A DNA stretch of 64,000 nucleotides, taken from assembly GCA_002682825.1 (NCBI GenBank), contig NOKP01000003.1, forward strand, positions 2,046,001-2,110,000, read 5' to 3'. This DNA comes from Neonectria sp. B-13 (lineage: Eukaryota; Ascomycota; Sordariomycetes; Hypocreales; Nectriaceae). Position numbers and translations under genes: made by a program. The notes beneath the pieces are model-generated. The model had not been told where the DNA came from, searched no databases, and worked only from the letters and a program-made list of their open reading frames with translations. Shown here one piece after another: positions 33,166 through 44,818 of this stretch; positions within the stretch are counted from its first letter, which is position 1; each line of letters opens with the position of its first letter.

Positions 33166-34707
33166 ATGGCCAAGAGAAAGATACAAGCCGTCGCGCAGAG
33201 CGAGCCCGCCATCGAGCCTGCTTCCAGCAAAAAAGCAAAGGCAAATGGAACTAGGAAGGCGAAGACGAAAGCGAAAGAGACTGTGAAGGCCAAGACTATC
33301 GTGCCGGCCAAGGAAACTGCCCCTACGACGACTGCTACCGAAACGATCCAGATCGTAGTGGGATCTTACGACCGAATCTTGCACGGACTAACGGCAACGA
33401 TTGGACCCAAGGACAAGGTCGACTTTGCCGACACTTTCCTGTTCAATGCTCACACTTCGGCCATCCGCTGTATCGCGGTGTCGCCGATTTCGCTTCCCGT
33501 CGCAGGACAGACCCAGAAGGTGATGCTCGCATCAGGCAGCACCGACGAGAGAATCAACGTCTTTAACCTATCGGCGCACCCCCCGAGCCGAAAAGATCAA
33601 GAAATCCTAGCCAGGGTGGCCCCACGACCGATTCTCGAGAACCCCAAGAACCGAGAGGTAGGCACGCTGCTTCACCACTCATCTTCGGTGACGGCACTGC
33701 GATTCCCTACACGGTCGAAACTGCTCTCGTCTAGCGAGGACTCGAACATTTCTGTCACTCGAACACGCGACTGGTCTCTGCTTAGCAACATCAAAACACC
33801 CATCGCCAAAGCAATGGGTCGACCGAGCGGCGACACGGCGCCGTTTGGAGGCACACCGTCGGGTGTCAATGACTTTGCAATCCACCCTAGCATGAAGCTG
33901 ATGATCAGCGTCAGCAAGGGAGAGCGATCAATGCGACTGTGGAACCTGGTGACTGGCAAGAAGGCAGGCGTGCTGAACTTCAGCAAGGACATGCTCCAGG
34001 AAGCAGGAGAGGGCCGACACGCAACTGGCGAGGGTCGACGGGTGGTGTGGGGAGATGCTGACGGAGTGGACGAGTTTGCGGTCGGGTTTGAACGCGATGT
34101 TGTGGTGTTTGGGATGGACAGCGTGCCCAAGTGCCGGATAATGGGTGCGATTCGGACTAAGATCCACCAGTTCTTCTACGTTACAGTGGATGAAGAGTCT
34201 GGCCTGACCCTGCTCGCTGTGGCGACGGAGGACGGCCGAATCCTGTTCTTCTCGACCAAGGATGAGGACCTTTGGAAGCCAGAGGAGACGGACGACCAGG
34301 ACAACAAGGACAAGAAGAAGGCCTCACCACCGCTCCCTGTTGCCAAGCTGGTAGCCCAGATTGGTGGCAAAGAGGGCGGTGTGAACGGCAGAATCAAGGA
34401 CTTCGTGGTGGCCAAGAGTGCAGAGTCGTCGACTGTGCTATACGTGGCGGGCGGTAGCAGCGATGGACGGATTCGGCTGTGGCGGGTGACGAGCGCCGAG
34501 CTGACGAAGGCACACAGCAAGGCGACGCCGACCAAGGAAGCCAAGGCGGGTAGCCCACTGGGGAAACTGCTGGGGACTTATGAGACGCAGAACAGGATCA
34601 CATGCATGGCGGCCTTTATGATGATACCCCGGCCGGAGGGTGTTGAGGATAGCGAGGACGATGAGGATGAGGAGGATGAGGAGGACGACGATAGCGATGA
34701 CGAGTAG
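33166..34707 (+). CDS. WD40 ribosome-biogenesis protein, Mak11/PAK1IP1-like
   Basis: 513 residues, one exon. The start at 33166 has a good context (ACACCATGG) and opens a Lys-rich nuclear-type N-terminus (MAKRKIQ, KKAKANGTRKAKTKAKE); the frame is open further upstream but lies in promoter DNA. WD-type blades are visible as VVGSYDRILHGL, FNAHTSAIRCIAVSP, LASGSTDERINVFNL, LHHSSSVTALRF, SVSKGERSMRLWNLVTG, and VAGGSSDGRIRLWRV near the C-terminus. The first blade and the HxSSVTAL and PxG.R..DFAIHPS features match Mak11/Skb15/PAK1IP1, needed for 60S subunit maturation. The protein ends in a run of about 22 mostly acidic residues (DSEDDEDEEDEEDDDSDDE), common in nucleolar proteins. Alternative: another small WD40 protein. 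Confidence 0.82.
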   Translation: MAKRKIQAVAQSEPAIEPASSKKAKANGTRKAKTKAKETVKAKTIVPAKETAPTTTATETIQIVVGSYDRILHGLTATIGPKDKVDFADTFLFNAHTSAIRCIAVSPISLPVAGQTQKVMLASGSTDERINVFNLSAHPPSRKDQEILARVAPRPILENPKNREVGTLLHHSSSVTALRFPTRSKLLSSSEDSNISVTRTRDWSLLSNIKTPIAKAMGRPSGDTAPFGGTPSGVNDFAIHPSMKLMISVSKGERSMRLWNLVTGKKAGVLNFSKDMLQEAGEGRHATGEGRRVVWGDADGVDEFAVGFERDVVVFGMDSVPKCRIMGAIRTKIHQFFYVTVDEESGLTLLAVATEDGRILFFSTKDEDLWKPEETDDQDNKDKKKASPPLPVAKLVAQIGGKEGGVNGRIKDFVVAKSAESSTVLYVAGGSSDGRIRLWRVTSAELTKAHSKATPTKEAKAGSPLGKLLGTYETQNRITCMAAFMMIPRPEGVEDSEDDEDEEDEEDDDSDDE

Positions 34708-36969
34708 AAAGGTGGCTTGCCGGCACTGAGAAGGGAAAAATGAGTGCAGAGAATGCTGTATATATCTACATGGTGTGTGATGGTGTCCGGTTTTGGTTGT
34801 GCTGGTTGAACAGTTGCTAAGGATTTGCATGAAAACTACCTAATAACCGGGCAATATTCCCAATACAGTATCCTGAACTAAATTTCAACGTAAAGATCGT
34901 TCGATAGCCCGCTAGAACAACAACCAATTCTGACTGCCGAACCAACCTCTTCCATTGCTTGGAGTTATTCCTGAAGCATACGCATATGGAAGGGACAAGG
35001 TGGCTGAAATGTGGCTCAACGTGATGCTTAGTTGAGTTGAGTGGCTGTACGAAGTACGAATACGTGACTTCGTTCAATCCTAGTAGTCATAATGTACGAA
35101 GCCGGAAACAGGCAAGTAAGCCCTTTTGGAAGTACCTGAGGCCTGCATTATCCGTTATCAGTGGTTTCCTGCAGCGCGCTGTCATGATGACAATTGACTG
35201 GAGGTGGCCTTGAATATCACATGTCAATCAGCCTGACAGTTTCATCGACCCGTCTCATTGACTCGCATAAGCGTGTCAGATCAGCCCAACCGGTCAGTCC
35301 TCATTCGACAGGTTCACCTGTGTCACGCATTCCTCTGCAGAGTGTGCGTGGTATTGCCGCCGCGGCGCCGGGTTTTTGTGCTGAGCGCCGACACCCACTT
35401 CCAGAGAGCTTTGTTGGGCGGCCGCCGATCGATGGATCTGGGAGGGACGACGCGCACGCCAGGGCAAATCAAAACAAAGTCGGCTCTGCTTGGGCTGTTC
35501 GAGGCCTCAAACAACCACGACGCCCTAGCTGAGAGACATGCTAGATCCTGGGCCAGACTGGCAGGCTATCTTGAGACCAACGCAGCCAGGCGGCGCTCCC
35601 TGGAACTGGTCGGAGTTTAGGGTTTATATTAATGCAGGTAGTAAAGTACCGATACCGAACAGCGCACGGCATCCTGCGTGCGATCGCCGTGTTGAGAGTG
35701 TGGGGTAAAGGTACAGGGCCTATTGGCACCCGTTTGCAGCGAAGTGACCTCGTGTGGTGTGCACCCGACGCCCGTGGGCCTATTATAGAGCCTCCATTTT
35801 AGGCTCTGAGGTCATCTCTCCAGCGGCCCGGTGGTCCCCTCTTCCAGGCCCTCTCGCTCACTGGGCGTTCGCTGCTGGAGCGGGGAAAGCGGCGCTGGGC
35901 AATGCCGCTAATGGGGACGGGGTATCCACTGGTTGATGGGGTTGATGGGGGATTTGCAAGAGCATGTGATCAAGAGAGGACGCTCTTCTCCTTCGTAGGT
36001 CCTGTGTTACCCCCCCCCCCCATTTCCCAAGGTCTCACTCTGGCCCGGATGGGTGAGTGACTGAGTATCAGGTTCATCAGCCTCAGTTAGGTACGGATAC
36101 AGTAGGTTGGTACTGTAGCATTAGGCCGTCGAGCTAAAGAGGAAGGATGGAAGCGTACCTGCCGGCTGGGCCACCTGGATGGGACGGTCTTGCCCCAGTC
36201 GCCTCGCCTCACACTCATGACTACTGTGCTCGCTCCTCCTCGTCCCGCACGTGGAGACATACCATTCGAATCCTATAGTCAAGCCCGTACTCGTCTTCCT
36301 CCTCTTCTCACACTCTTCTCCTTCACTCTCCCTTCTCAATTCTCTGCTTTCTTTAAATAAACCGCAATTCTCCAGTACAGGTCATTCCCACGCTGCTCTA
36401 CAGTTAATTCACACGTAGCAGTACCTCCAGGTCCTCCACTCTCAACAACCGTGCATCCGTCGTTTTTACCAACGCGGCTCATCCTCAACGAAAGATATCT
36501 CTTCTCGAGAAAGGGAGATACCTCAGGCCGCCAGATAGGCTCTCCCGCCGTCGCGTTCCTTTCTTTGCTGTCCCGATTGGAGATTTTGGCATCGTTTCGG
36601 ATATCCCGGTTGGCTGGCGCAAAAGCCACACGGCCACAAAGCTTGCCAGACAAGACGCCTTGTCTAAAATTGGCCCAACAACCACTTCCAAAATCATTTT
36701 GTGCTTCAAACCTTGAGACCTTGACGCTGAACACCACCGCGCTCCCGTCCACCATACGACGGTCTGATAACCAAGTTGAGTGAGTGGCTACCCATCTGTG
36801 GTGTGTTCTGGGCTGAGTCGAGCTCTCCTCGCCTACCTATCCTCAGCCTGATTGCCCATCCCGGCCGCGTCGCTGACCATACGCCCCAGACGCATTGTGA
36901 CAACGCTTTCTCTGATCTCCAGTCCATAAATCGCCGTCCTCGAGCTTCATCTCTTCTCAGACACCCATC
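34708..36969. other. Intergenic region
   Basis: 2.3 kb with no supportable gene. A run of 12 C lies at 36010-36021. The last ~200 bp before 36970 look like the pyrimidine-rich leader of the INSIG gene. Confidence 0.5.
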
Positions 36970-38197
36970 ATGGCTGACGACGGACCTCCTCTCCTGCGGC
37001 CCATTCCACGACGGCCGTTTGGCCTCAACTTGACAAGCGCGACTCCTCCACACGATGATTCAAAGCCCACGACTCCGGCCTCCTCGGACTGGGCCAATCC
37101 GCGTTTCCTTCAACCCAGCCCCGAACCGGTTTCTCTCAGCCGGCCTCAGTCGTTTCTGAACCTCACATCCTCGACCCTTTTTGGCATCTACTCTTCCTCC
37201 TCGCGCGACCAGGTCTTTGCCGACCGCGATGAGCTGGACACTCCCTGGGGCACTGGCGCCCAGACCCCGATCAAACGGCCCAGCGTTGATGAAGCCACCT
37301 ACGAGCTGATGCGCGACCGGTCGCATCCTGTCCGTCGACGCTCTTCCTTCCGCCCTGTCGAACCTCCCACTCTGCTCGCTCCTGCGCCCTCACTCCAATC
37401 CCTCATCCTACGGGGTCTTCTTCTCTTTTCCCTCGGCGTTGGGTATGGAGTTCTCGTCACCACCACTCGCTTCCATAGCGGGAAAGGCAACCTGGCATTG
37501 TTCACTGAGGGTATCGTCAGACCTACCTACAACTGGGCGCATCTGGCCTTTTGGGGAGTCGCTGGCATCGCTCTGGGCGCGCTTTTGCCGTGGTTCGATC
37601 GAGTATGGGAGGAGTCGTTTGGTGAAGGTGACGATGACGTGGTGGTGGAAACGGATGGGGCCACCAAGGACCTAGGCCCCAGCACCGATTGGGCACTCGT
37701 GATTCGGGCTGTCGGGGCCTTTGTTGGCATTGTCTTTGCTATTGTAAGTCTTTCACTGATATTTTCGTCGAGTGTCAAGTCAAGAGAAGATCTAACTGGT
37801 ACTTTAGCGAAAGGTGGCCTGGGCGTCCACTCTGCAGGTGTCCCTGTCGCTTGCCCTGGTGAACCCTCTCCTATGGTGGCTGATTGACCGCTCTAAGCCC
37901 GGCCTTGTCCTCGCTGCCGCGGTCGGTCTCACGGGCTCCGTCTTCCTGCTTGGTGTCAATCCAGACATGATGCCAACTCCCTCCGGACACCGGTTTCGGA
38001 ATGCATCGGCCAATGGGGCCGCCTCCCACGACGACTTGTTTACGCTCGGCGGACTTGCCCGACAAGAGACGATCGAGACGGGTGTGTGGATGCTAAGCGT
38101 GCTATTCTGCAGCTGCGTTTGCTTCGGCAACATCGGCCGTCGTCTAGCCATGGGTCGTTCTACGGCAGCAAGAGGTCGATGGGCTGGCGTACGATGA
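36970..38197 (+). CDS. INSIG-family ER membrane protein
   Basis: Two exons (36970-37743, 37808-38197; 64-bp intron, GTAAGT donor) give 387 residues. About 130 Pro/Ser-rich cytosolic residues (with FLNLTSSTLFGIYSS) precede six hydrophobic spans: LILRGLLLFSLGVGYGVLV, WAHLAFWGVAGIALGALLPW, VIRAVGAFVGIVFAIRKVAW, VSLSLALVNPLLWWLIDRS, LVLAAAVGLTGSVFLLG and GVWMLSVLFCSCVCFGNIGR. These correspond to the INSIG domain of Ins1/Nsg1-type proteins, which control HMG-CoA reductase stability or phosphorylation and SREBP-type sterol sensing. An acidic loop (GEGDDDVVVETDG) after span 2 is typical of fungal members. The intron lies inside span 3, and the joined text is continuous hydrophobic. Identification rests on topology and local motifs. 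Confidence 0.85.
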
Positions 38198-38791
38198 TGG
38201 TCAAGGAAAGTCGTTTTCTCTAGTCCAGAATGGGGTTTGGCTGGGTGCTTCGAAACTTACCCGACCACTCACTCATTTCTTGCAGACGGAACAAAACGTG
38301 TCGGGGGTATTTGGAATGTTGCTTTTGGATCAATTTTGGATTTTAGGTTTGGCTGGTTTGTTTGCTGTGAGTCGATTTGGTCTTGTCGGGATCTGGTGTT
38401 ACAACCTGAGTGAAGGGGCTGGCTATTCTTTGGACATTGAAGAGGGACCTAGAGGAGGGAGGGGAGCTGAGCTGGACGGCGCAAGGATCACGGATTCCTT
38501 GGGACTGTTGATGATGACGCAACCTCACAGCAGACATCCCGCAATACATGACAGCTTCGAGATTTGGAGCCCGCCCACAAGGGGACCGGAGCTCTCTCGA
38601 AGACTCAAATACGATGACGCTATTACAAACCTGATGATTTGCACAGTGTCCCTAATCCATGGACAATCTCCATGCCGTTTTCATCCTTTCCTCTTTTTCT
38701 TCTTTCTTTTTTCTTTTGTCGGCCCCTCTTTACTAACACCTCCTCTAGCAAACGATATCCCCTCCTCTATAGTCCTTCGAGGTCCATATTC
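38198..38791. other. Convergent 3' region
   Basis: About 600 bp between the ends of two convergent genes. The frame after 38280 is open for about 180 codons but is T-rich and lacks motifs. No gene supported. Confidence 0.45.
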
Positions 38792-39321
38792 TCACGCTTT
38801 GTTGGAGTTGATGATGGCTTCGGAAAGGGCACGTGATCGTTGACGGACATTGTCGCCGAAATCGATATTGGAGAGACCGAGCATTACGAGCATGCGGGGG
38901 TTCTTGATCATTTCGACAACGGTTAAGGAGCGGGTACAAACATCTTGGAAGGACAAGGTGGCGGCGCGGGGACCGGTGGCTACTCGCGTGAGCAAGACGA
39001 AAGATGATTGAGAGGAACAGCCTTTCGATGGGGGATTAGAAGGGATGGAGATAACTTACCACCATCATTGGGCGGGATTTGGTCGGGATGCCTTGTTGGG
39101 CGGTCATTGGAGATATTGTCAAGCTCGGTCATGATGTAGTGGGAGCGCTTGACAAAGTCCCAGACGTGGAATAGGTTACGGGGCGGGGAAGGCGGAGTCC
39201 AGGCTGGGTGCGCCTCGATGGCTTCGACGAGCTCTGAGAGACGAGCGGCGATTTCTTCACGGACCTCAGGGGAGGGAATGGAGGTTGGGGGGTTGGAGGA
39301 ATTGGGCGGGGAGGCGAACAT
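38792..39321 (-). CDS. Small conserved-looking protein of unknown function
   Basis: Two exons (39060-39321 and 38792-38982; 77-bp intron, GTAAGT donor, CGCGAG acceptor) give 150 residues. The protein is hydrophilic and helical (VREEIAARLSELVEAIEAHPAW; VWDFVKRSHYIMTELDNI; TRSLTVVEMIKNPRMLVMLGLSN), with a Pro-rich start. It has no signal peptide, membrane span or motif I recognise. The good splice signals, preserved frame and biased codon use support a real gene. The region just upstream is strongly polypurine on the plus strand (39390-39465), meaning a pyrimidine-rich leader for this minus-strand gene. Confidence 0.68.
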
Positions 39322-40090
39322 GATGGCGACGATGGCGTATGATCGGCTTGGGTCTGGTTCGAATTGGGGAGATGAAGATTAGAGAAGACAAGTGAGGCAA
39401 TATGAAGAAGAGGAAGAGGAAGAAATAATAAGCGAAAAAGAGAAGAAAAGGAAGAGTAGGTGTGAGGCGAGGTGAGGAGGTGTCCCTGTCCGCAAAGCTT
39501 CCCCGCTACGACAGGGACAGACCATGACAGGCACTGACGTCTAGTGGCTGACCTGACCAGTGATAGTTGTGAGAGTTGACAGGCACAGACAGACAAGCAC
39601 TGAGAGATAGAGACACACATAGAGGGTGGCTAGAGTGTTGCGACGAAACCAATTGCCTCCAATCCGCATGCGAGTCGGGGTTATTTGCTTCGGCGATAGA
39701 CAGCAGTCTCAAGCTGGGATCTGCATTGGAGAAGGAACCAGAACTGCACGAACTATTTACGCACGTACCTACAGTACCTACAGTACAAGTTCTTTGCATA
39801 ATACTAAGTACGAAGTAAAGGTAGGAAATACGGAGTGCGCTTCTGGAGAATAACGGTACACCAACTGGAAGCCAAGAGATGGCCAGGGCCCTGCTTCAGG
39901 AAAGGCAAGCGATCAGGCGAGCGAGTGGGGTGAAGACGACTGAAGAAGAAAAGGGTCCGTTCTTAGTATTGTCTAAATTTGTCTTACTGTGCTGTGCAGT
40001 GGATGTAGGTAGCCGTAAGCGGGGAAACCATCGCCTAGTGGTCCGTAAGCCGCCAAGATTTCACCAGATCGCCCAACGTTGCCATCGTCT

Positions 40091-40154
40091 TGGTGCTGGG
40101 TGCTGGGTGCTTGGTGCTGGGTGCTTGGTGCTGGGTGCTTGGTGCTGGGTGCTG
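40091..40154 (+). repeat. Non-coding minisatellite (GGTGCTTGGTGCTGG units)
   Basis: About four copies of a 15-bp unit GGTGCTTGGTGCTGG, itself built from two related half-units. It lies in an intergenic stretch without an ORF of note. Confidence 0.85.
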
Positions 40155-40839
40155 TCGAGATCGAACAGGAATTAGGGCAAATGAGAGTCGGGTGCTTGGG
40201 TTCACCAGCTATTCGCAGACGAGGGGATTTGTAAAATAAAATAAAAATTGAAGGCGAAACTGTAAAATAGGTACGAAGTGGATAATGCGTAAATGACTGG
40301 GGGCAGGCCTGGTTTTTTCTTCTTTCGATGCGGAGGGACTTAGCAAGTTCGGGGACGACCTACCTACCTAGGTGGACGAGGCCATTCGCGGCGGTCAGAG
40401 CCGCAACAAACGGCAGGACAGACTGGCACATTCTGCACGCTTTTAGACCCAGGGCGAGCAAGCCACAATCAATGGATGTAACGCGCGACGACTGGGCGTG
40501 ATACTTGATTACATGTTTACTCGGCATGTGATCGAAGGGAGTAAGCCTAATGTCGGTCTAGATACTGTATTCTTTCTGGAGGCGCTGTGGCTGATCTGAG
40601 AGGGAAAAGAGCTTGTGTGGGGAATCCAAGGATGAGAATGGCAACTCCGTGGACTGATGATTGGGGTGTTGACGCTAATAAGCCAGGGATTGGACAGTAG
40701 TCCACCCAGACCTAGGGTGTGATCGCAGACTCGCTCGGCGCCTTTCCGCTGGTACCTAGTGGCTACCACATATTGTAAGTAGGTGTACGAACGGGTGTAT
40801 ATAGCTATAGTCGCAGGCCCTCGACGCCACGACTACTAG

Positions 40840-41302
40840 CTGTTCGAGTTCCGAGTCAATTACGTGTATCCGTACCTTGGCGAGATTCAGAGCCTCCGAA
40901 ACGAGACATCGCATCTCCGCCATCATGGGAAGGGAAGCCAAGTCATCCGATCCGTACAAGCCCATACACCCATTGAATGCTCCTCCTCGTTGACGTTAAA
41001 CCCCTTCCCGTCTTCGTCAACGGCGACAGGGTAGTTTAGCTGGAAAAAATTCCGTACAACAGAGTGGACTGCTTCACCAGAAGCGTCCGCGATTGTCTTC
41101 TCCGTGGTGTATGTCATGGGCGGTACTTGGGGAAGATAAGATATGCGACACCGCCCAGCTGCGTCTCCTCGGCGACTTCTCGAACGACGGCAGCTTGAAG
41201 GGTTGATGGATGGTTTGCACTTGCAAATGAGGAAGGGTAGACAGGGGGGCTAGATATTGAGTGAGACGCCAAGGTGAAGCTTTCACACAACCTTTGTGGC
41301 AT
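40840..41302 (-). pseudogene. Frameshifted Nudix-hydrolase-like remnant
   Basis: On the minus strand, a frame starting at 41302 contains AAVVREVAEETQL (41156-41194), which fits the core of a Nudix box, but the glycine part in front is missing and the frame stops at 41114. A second frame (41117-40923) continues with plausible protein (GEAVHSVVRNFFQL, VDEDGKGFNVNEEEHSMG), and a third from about 40965 carries on with GLYGSDDLASLPMMAEMRC and an acceptable helix. The pieces are in order and together resemble one Nudix domain broken by at least two frameshifts. An unrecognised intron or sequencing error could also explain part of this. Confidence 0.4.
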
Positions 41303-43099
41303 GCAAGGCTATAGAATCAACGTTGGTTGGACCCAAGGTTGCCGGTAAATAAAGGGTCCATTGTGTAACCACACCTGGCGACTGCACGGTGAGCGCACTG
41401 TAGATGCCCTTGCAGTCCGCCTGCGGGTACTGTCACCTCGACGATGCGCTGCGCTGTCGACTGCGCTAGAGGTATCCGCACTGTGAGTATGTGCCCCGGC
41501 TGAACGCTGCACCACACCAAACCCCGAGTCAACCGGGGTTGGCTAGTAGTAGATGATGATGAGTACACGAGAACTGGGAGGAAGGAGCGGCTGTATTGAC
41601 TAATGGACAACCCAATCCGTCGCGAGGCAGCAACACTTTGGTTGACTCTACTCGTCATGCATCACCATCAGCATTCGACGCTCCGTCCTCCGTACCTGTC
41701 ATCCTCATCATTACTCACCACCTGCCACGCAAACGCCCTCATGCAGCCCGCTCGATAAGCGAGCCGGTTGATATGCGGAATTCGGCCGCCGGGTCTGGAC
41801 TCTTGAGAAGCAGAAGAAGTCGGTCCAGGGCTCTGTTCTCGTGCTGCAGCTTGCATTGCAGTTGTGCAGCGCGTGCAAGGCCAAGCAGCACCACACCTCG
41901 ATCCGGGCCGCCACACCTTAAGTCGTTGCACGCAAGCGACCAATCTGACTCGAATTGGTCTTAGTAATGACGACACGACTTTTGTCTGTTCTCCTTCGCC
42001 CACCCAGCGCCGTGGATCCCCAAGAACTGTCGGGGAGGCGGGTGCGCGCAATCACAGACCTCGTCTACGTGCGTGTCTTCGATGCTGGGGGGTGTATCCA
42101 TGTCTAGGGGTCATCCAAATCGCCTTTGCTGTCGATGGAAACCCGAAAGAACATGGCCATCATCGACATGGATGCTTCTTGCGTGTCTCGCACTCTCCTC
42201 CCCCGCTCCCGCCCCGTCGACCCGGATCTAATCTATCCCGGTGCCAAAGCAGCCAGAAAGGGAACACCCACTACGTGGTAGTTAGGTCAGCCTCAGGGAC
42301 TAAAAAGGGTCTTGGGAACTAAAAGCAACGGTAACTCGGTAAGTCTCTACCTCATTCTGTTGTTGTCCTAGCTCGCCACGATCCAATTGCCGTCGGCCGT
42401 GGGTTCGGTTTCGCATCCCTCGCTGTCTCCTCCCGTATCCCGCCCTGTCACTTGGCCCATTTCCCACTTGCCCATGTCACACTAATCCAAGACCGCCTTG
42501 CCTCTACAAGGGCACCCATGCCGCAGCCCGACGTCATGAAGATACCCGTCAATCTATCAATCTTTGAGTCTATGACCACCATCCCCCCATTAGTGCTATA
42601 TGCTATGGAGTATTTGTATCATGCTAGGGCCCTCTCTGAACACTTCACACCCCAGTCCGGCCCTCCCCTTCCGCCTCCGACTCCGCCGCTTATCATCCTA
42701 ATTACATCGTCCATGTCCACGCCCGCGCTGCCCCTCGTCGATTCGTCCAACTGCAACTTCACATCAGTCATGACCGCCTTGTCCGACAGAGCCAACAACG
42801 AGCGACTTCATTGACTTTTATCCGAGATCTCTTGAATCGATGATAGCCTTGAATACAGCCAGGCTTCGCTTCCTGGACTTTGCCGCTTCCATCATCTTGA
42901 TGCGCTCCCCGAGTCTTTCCTACCACTCTCTACAACAAAACCGTCACCGCCGAGACGCCGAATAGGACCATTCATCCCATCTTCGCCTCCGACTTCGCTC
43001 CTGCTTTGATCACGCCAGAACCTTACGACCAATCGAGACCGAACCCCGTCGCCCGTCGCACGCTGCCTGCCACCCCAAAAACCGCTCGTCTCCTCATTC

Positions 43100-44818
43100 A
43101 TGTCATCCGACGCCCAGCCACGGGCACCAGCGACCAGTCCACCTTCCGCTCCTCGTGAGTCGCTGGGCCAGGACACAGGGTCCAACACCGACTCCGACTC
43201 CGACTCCGACTCCAACTCCGACCAAGATATCCTCCCTCCTACCCCGACCACACCCATCCAGCCTCGCGACCTCGTCCGCCTCTTCCAATGCCAAATCTGC
43301 TCGCTACCGCTGCGCGAGCCCGTCAGCCTCCCATGTGGTAAAAGCATGTGCAGGCGATGCCTGCCCGAAACGCATATACGTGCCAACATATCGTATCCCG
43401 CCAATTCCACCCGCCTCCGAGGCTTTCGGTGCCCGTTCGCGGACTGCCACAAGGAACATGCCCTTGAGGATTGCGCCGTCGACGTCGTTCTGAACAAAGC
43501 TACTCAGCAACTCAGAGGCGATGTTGACTTGGTGAGAAATACGGCTCAAGTCTTGGGAGTCTCGACTCGCATTCACACGCAGGACGCGTGGGCCATTGCC
43601 GGTATTGGATCAATGAGAGACAACGAAAGCAATTCGCAGGTCTTGGAGGGTGGGAAACTCGTCGCGACTTATACCTTAGCGGAGGATGGTGACCTTAAAT
43701 ACCAAGCCGAGGTCTTGTACGACGAAGCACCGACGACAACTAGCGTCGACGACGATATGAACGACGACGGCCTTACATCGAAAACCCAGGTGGCAGCACG
43801 GGCGGAGATGGATTGTCAAGTGTGCTATGCCCTTTTTTGCGATCCATTAACAACGGCGTGTGGCCACACCTTCTGTCGGTCCTGTCTCCATCGCGTCTTC
43901 GATCACTCTCGCTACTGTCCCATATGCCGCCGCCAGCTCGCCATCAATCCGCTTCTAAACAGTACCGCCTGCCCCTCCAACGAGACTCTGGGTCGCATTA
44001 TCCAGTCCTTCTGGCCGGACGAGGCAAAGACTCGCAAGGAGACGGTGGCGGCTGAGAGCGCGAGCCAGCTCGAGGGTTTCGATTTTCCGCTTTTTATCTG
44101 CACACTGGCCTTCCCCAGCATGCCGACCTTCCTGCACGTCTTCGAGCCCCGGTACCGTCTCCTAGTGAGGCGTGCACTTGAAGGAGACCGCACTTTTGGC
44201 ATGGTCCTCCCAAAGCACTCTCGGGGAGGCGACGATCCGGACTTTCACGAGCTCGGTACATTGCTTCGCATAGTCAACGTCCAGTATTATCCCGACGGGC
44301 GCAGCCTTATCGAGACCGTTGGTCTATCTCGATTCCGGATTCTTCGTCATGGCTATCTCGACGGGTATACCGTCGGTAAGACTGAACGAGTCGACGATGT
44401 AAGCCTACAAGAAGAAGAGGCCATGGAGGCCGCGGAAGCTATCCCACAGCCGCCGCCAGAAGAGGCCGTTACTAATAACGTCAAGCCCGCGGAGGAGCCG
44501 TCCGAGCCGGACCCCACAGACCGTCTCGGCCCAACTACAGCGGCGGACATCGACAGTATGTCGACGCAGAACCTCATGCAGTTCACCTCGTCTTTTATTG
44601 CCCGCATGCGCACCCAGAGCGTCCCCTGGCTGACGGAGCGCATGCTCTCCATTTACGGAGAGTGTCCCGACGACGCCGCCAACCTTCCCTGGTGGTTCGC
44701 CAGCATGCTTCCTGTTAAAGAAGTCGAGAAGTACCGCCTCCTCGGCACATCCAGCGTCCGCGAACGCCTCAAGATCTGCTGCGCGTGGATCCTCGAGTGG
44801 GAAGCGGCCCGATGGTGA
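43100..44818 (+). CDS. RING-finger and LON-substrate-binding-domain protein (LONRF-like)
   Basis: 572 residues, one exon. A Ser/Asp repeat (about residues 28-42) precedes a first RING-type cluster (CQICSLPLREPVSLPCGKSMC, RCPFADC). The second, canonical RING is CQVCYALFCDPLTTACGHTF with CRSCLHRVF and CPICRRQ, at about residues 239-278. A LON N-terminal (LAN) domain follows from FPLFICTLAFPSMPTFLHVF to the C-terminus, split by an acidic, Pro-rich insert (about 435-475). There is no AAA or protease domain, so it is not Lon protease but a putative E3 ubiquitin ligase with substrate-binding domain, like LONRF1-3. The stop follows EWEAARW directly. A GTGAGT overlaps this stop, so a short final exon cannot be fully excluded, but splicing there would again give TGA at once. 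Confidence 0.9.
   Translation: MSSDAQPRAPATSPPSAPRESLGQDTGSNTDSDSDSDSNSDQDILPPTPTTPIQPRDLVRLFQCQICSLPLREPVSLPCGKSMCRRCLPETHIRANISYPANSTRLRGFRCPFADCHKEHALEDCAVDVVLNKATQQLRGDVDLVRNTAQVLGVSTRIHTQDAWAIAGIGSMRDNESNSQVLEGGKLVATYTLAEDGDLKYQAEVLYDEAPTTTSVDDDMNDDGLTSKTQVAARAEMDCQVCYALFCDPLTTACGHTFCRSCLHRVFDHSRYCPICRRQLAINPLLNSTACPSNETLGRIIQSFWPDEAKTRKETVAAESASQLEGFDFPLFICTLAFPSMPTFLHVFEPRYRLLVRRALEGDRTFGMVLPKHSRGGDDPDFHELGTLLRIVNVQYYPDGRSLIETVGLSRFRILRHGYLDGYTVGKTERVDDVSLQEEEAMEAAEAIPQPPPEEAVTNNVKPAEEPSEPDPTDRLGPTTAADIDSMSTQNLMQFTSSFIARMRTQSVPWLTERMLSIYGECPDDAANLPWWFASMLPVKEVEKYRLLGTSSVRERLKICCAWILEWEAARW
43189..43222 (+). repeat. CGACTC coding microsatellite (Asp-Ser repeat)
   Basis: Hexamer CGACTC repeated about five times, encoding alternating Asp-Ser near the N-terminus of the RING-LON protein. 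Confidence 0.8.

Larger units (their letters stand above)
39322..43099. other. 3.8-kb intergenic region with a minisatellite and a gene remnant
   Basis: Apart from the tandem repeat at 40091-40154 and a Nudix-like remnant at 40840-41302, nothing coding is supported. The last 650 bp before 43100 are probably promoter and leader of the RING-LON gene. Confidence 0.45.
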
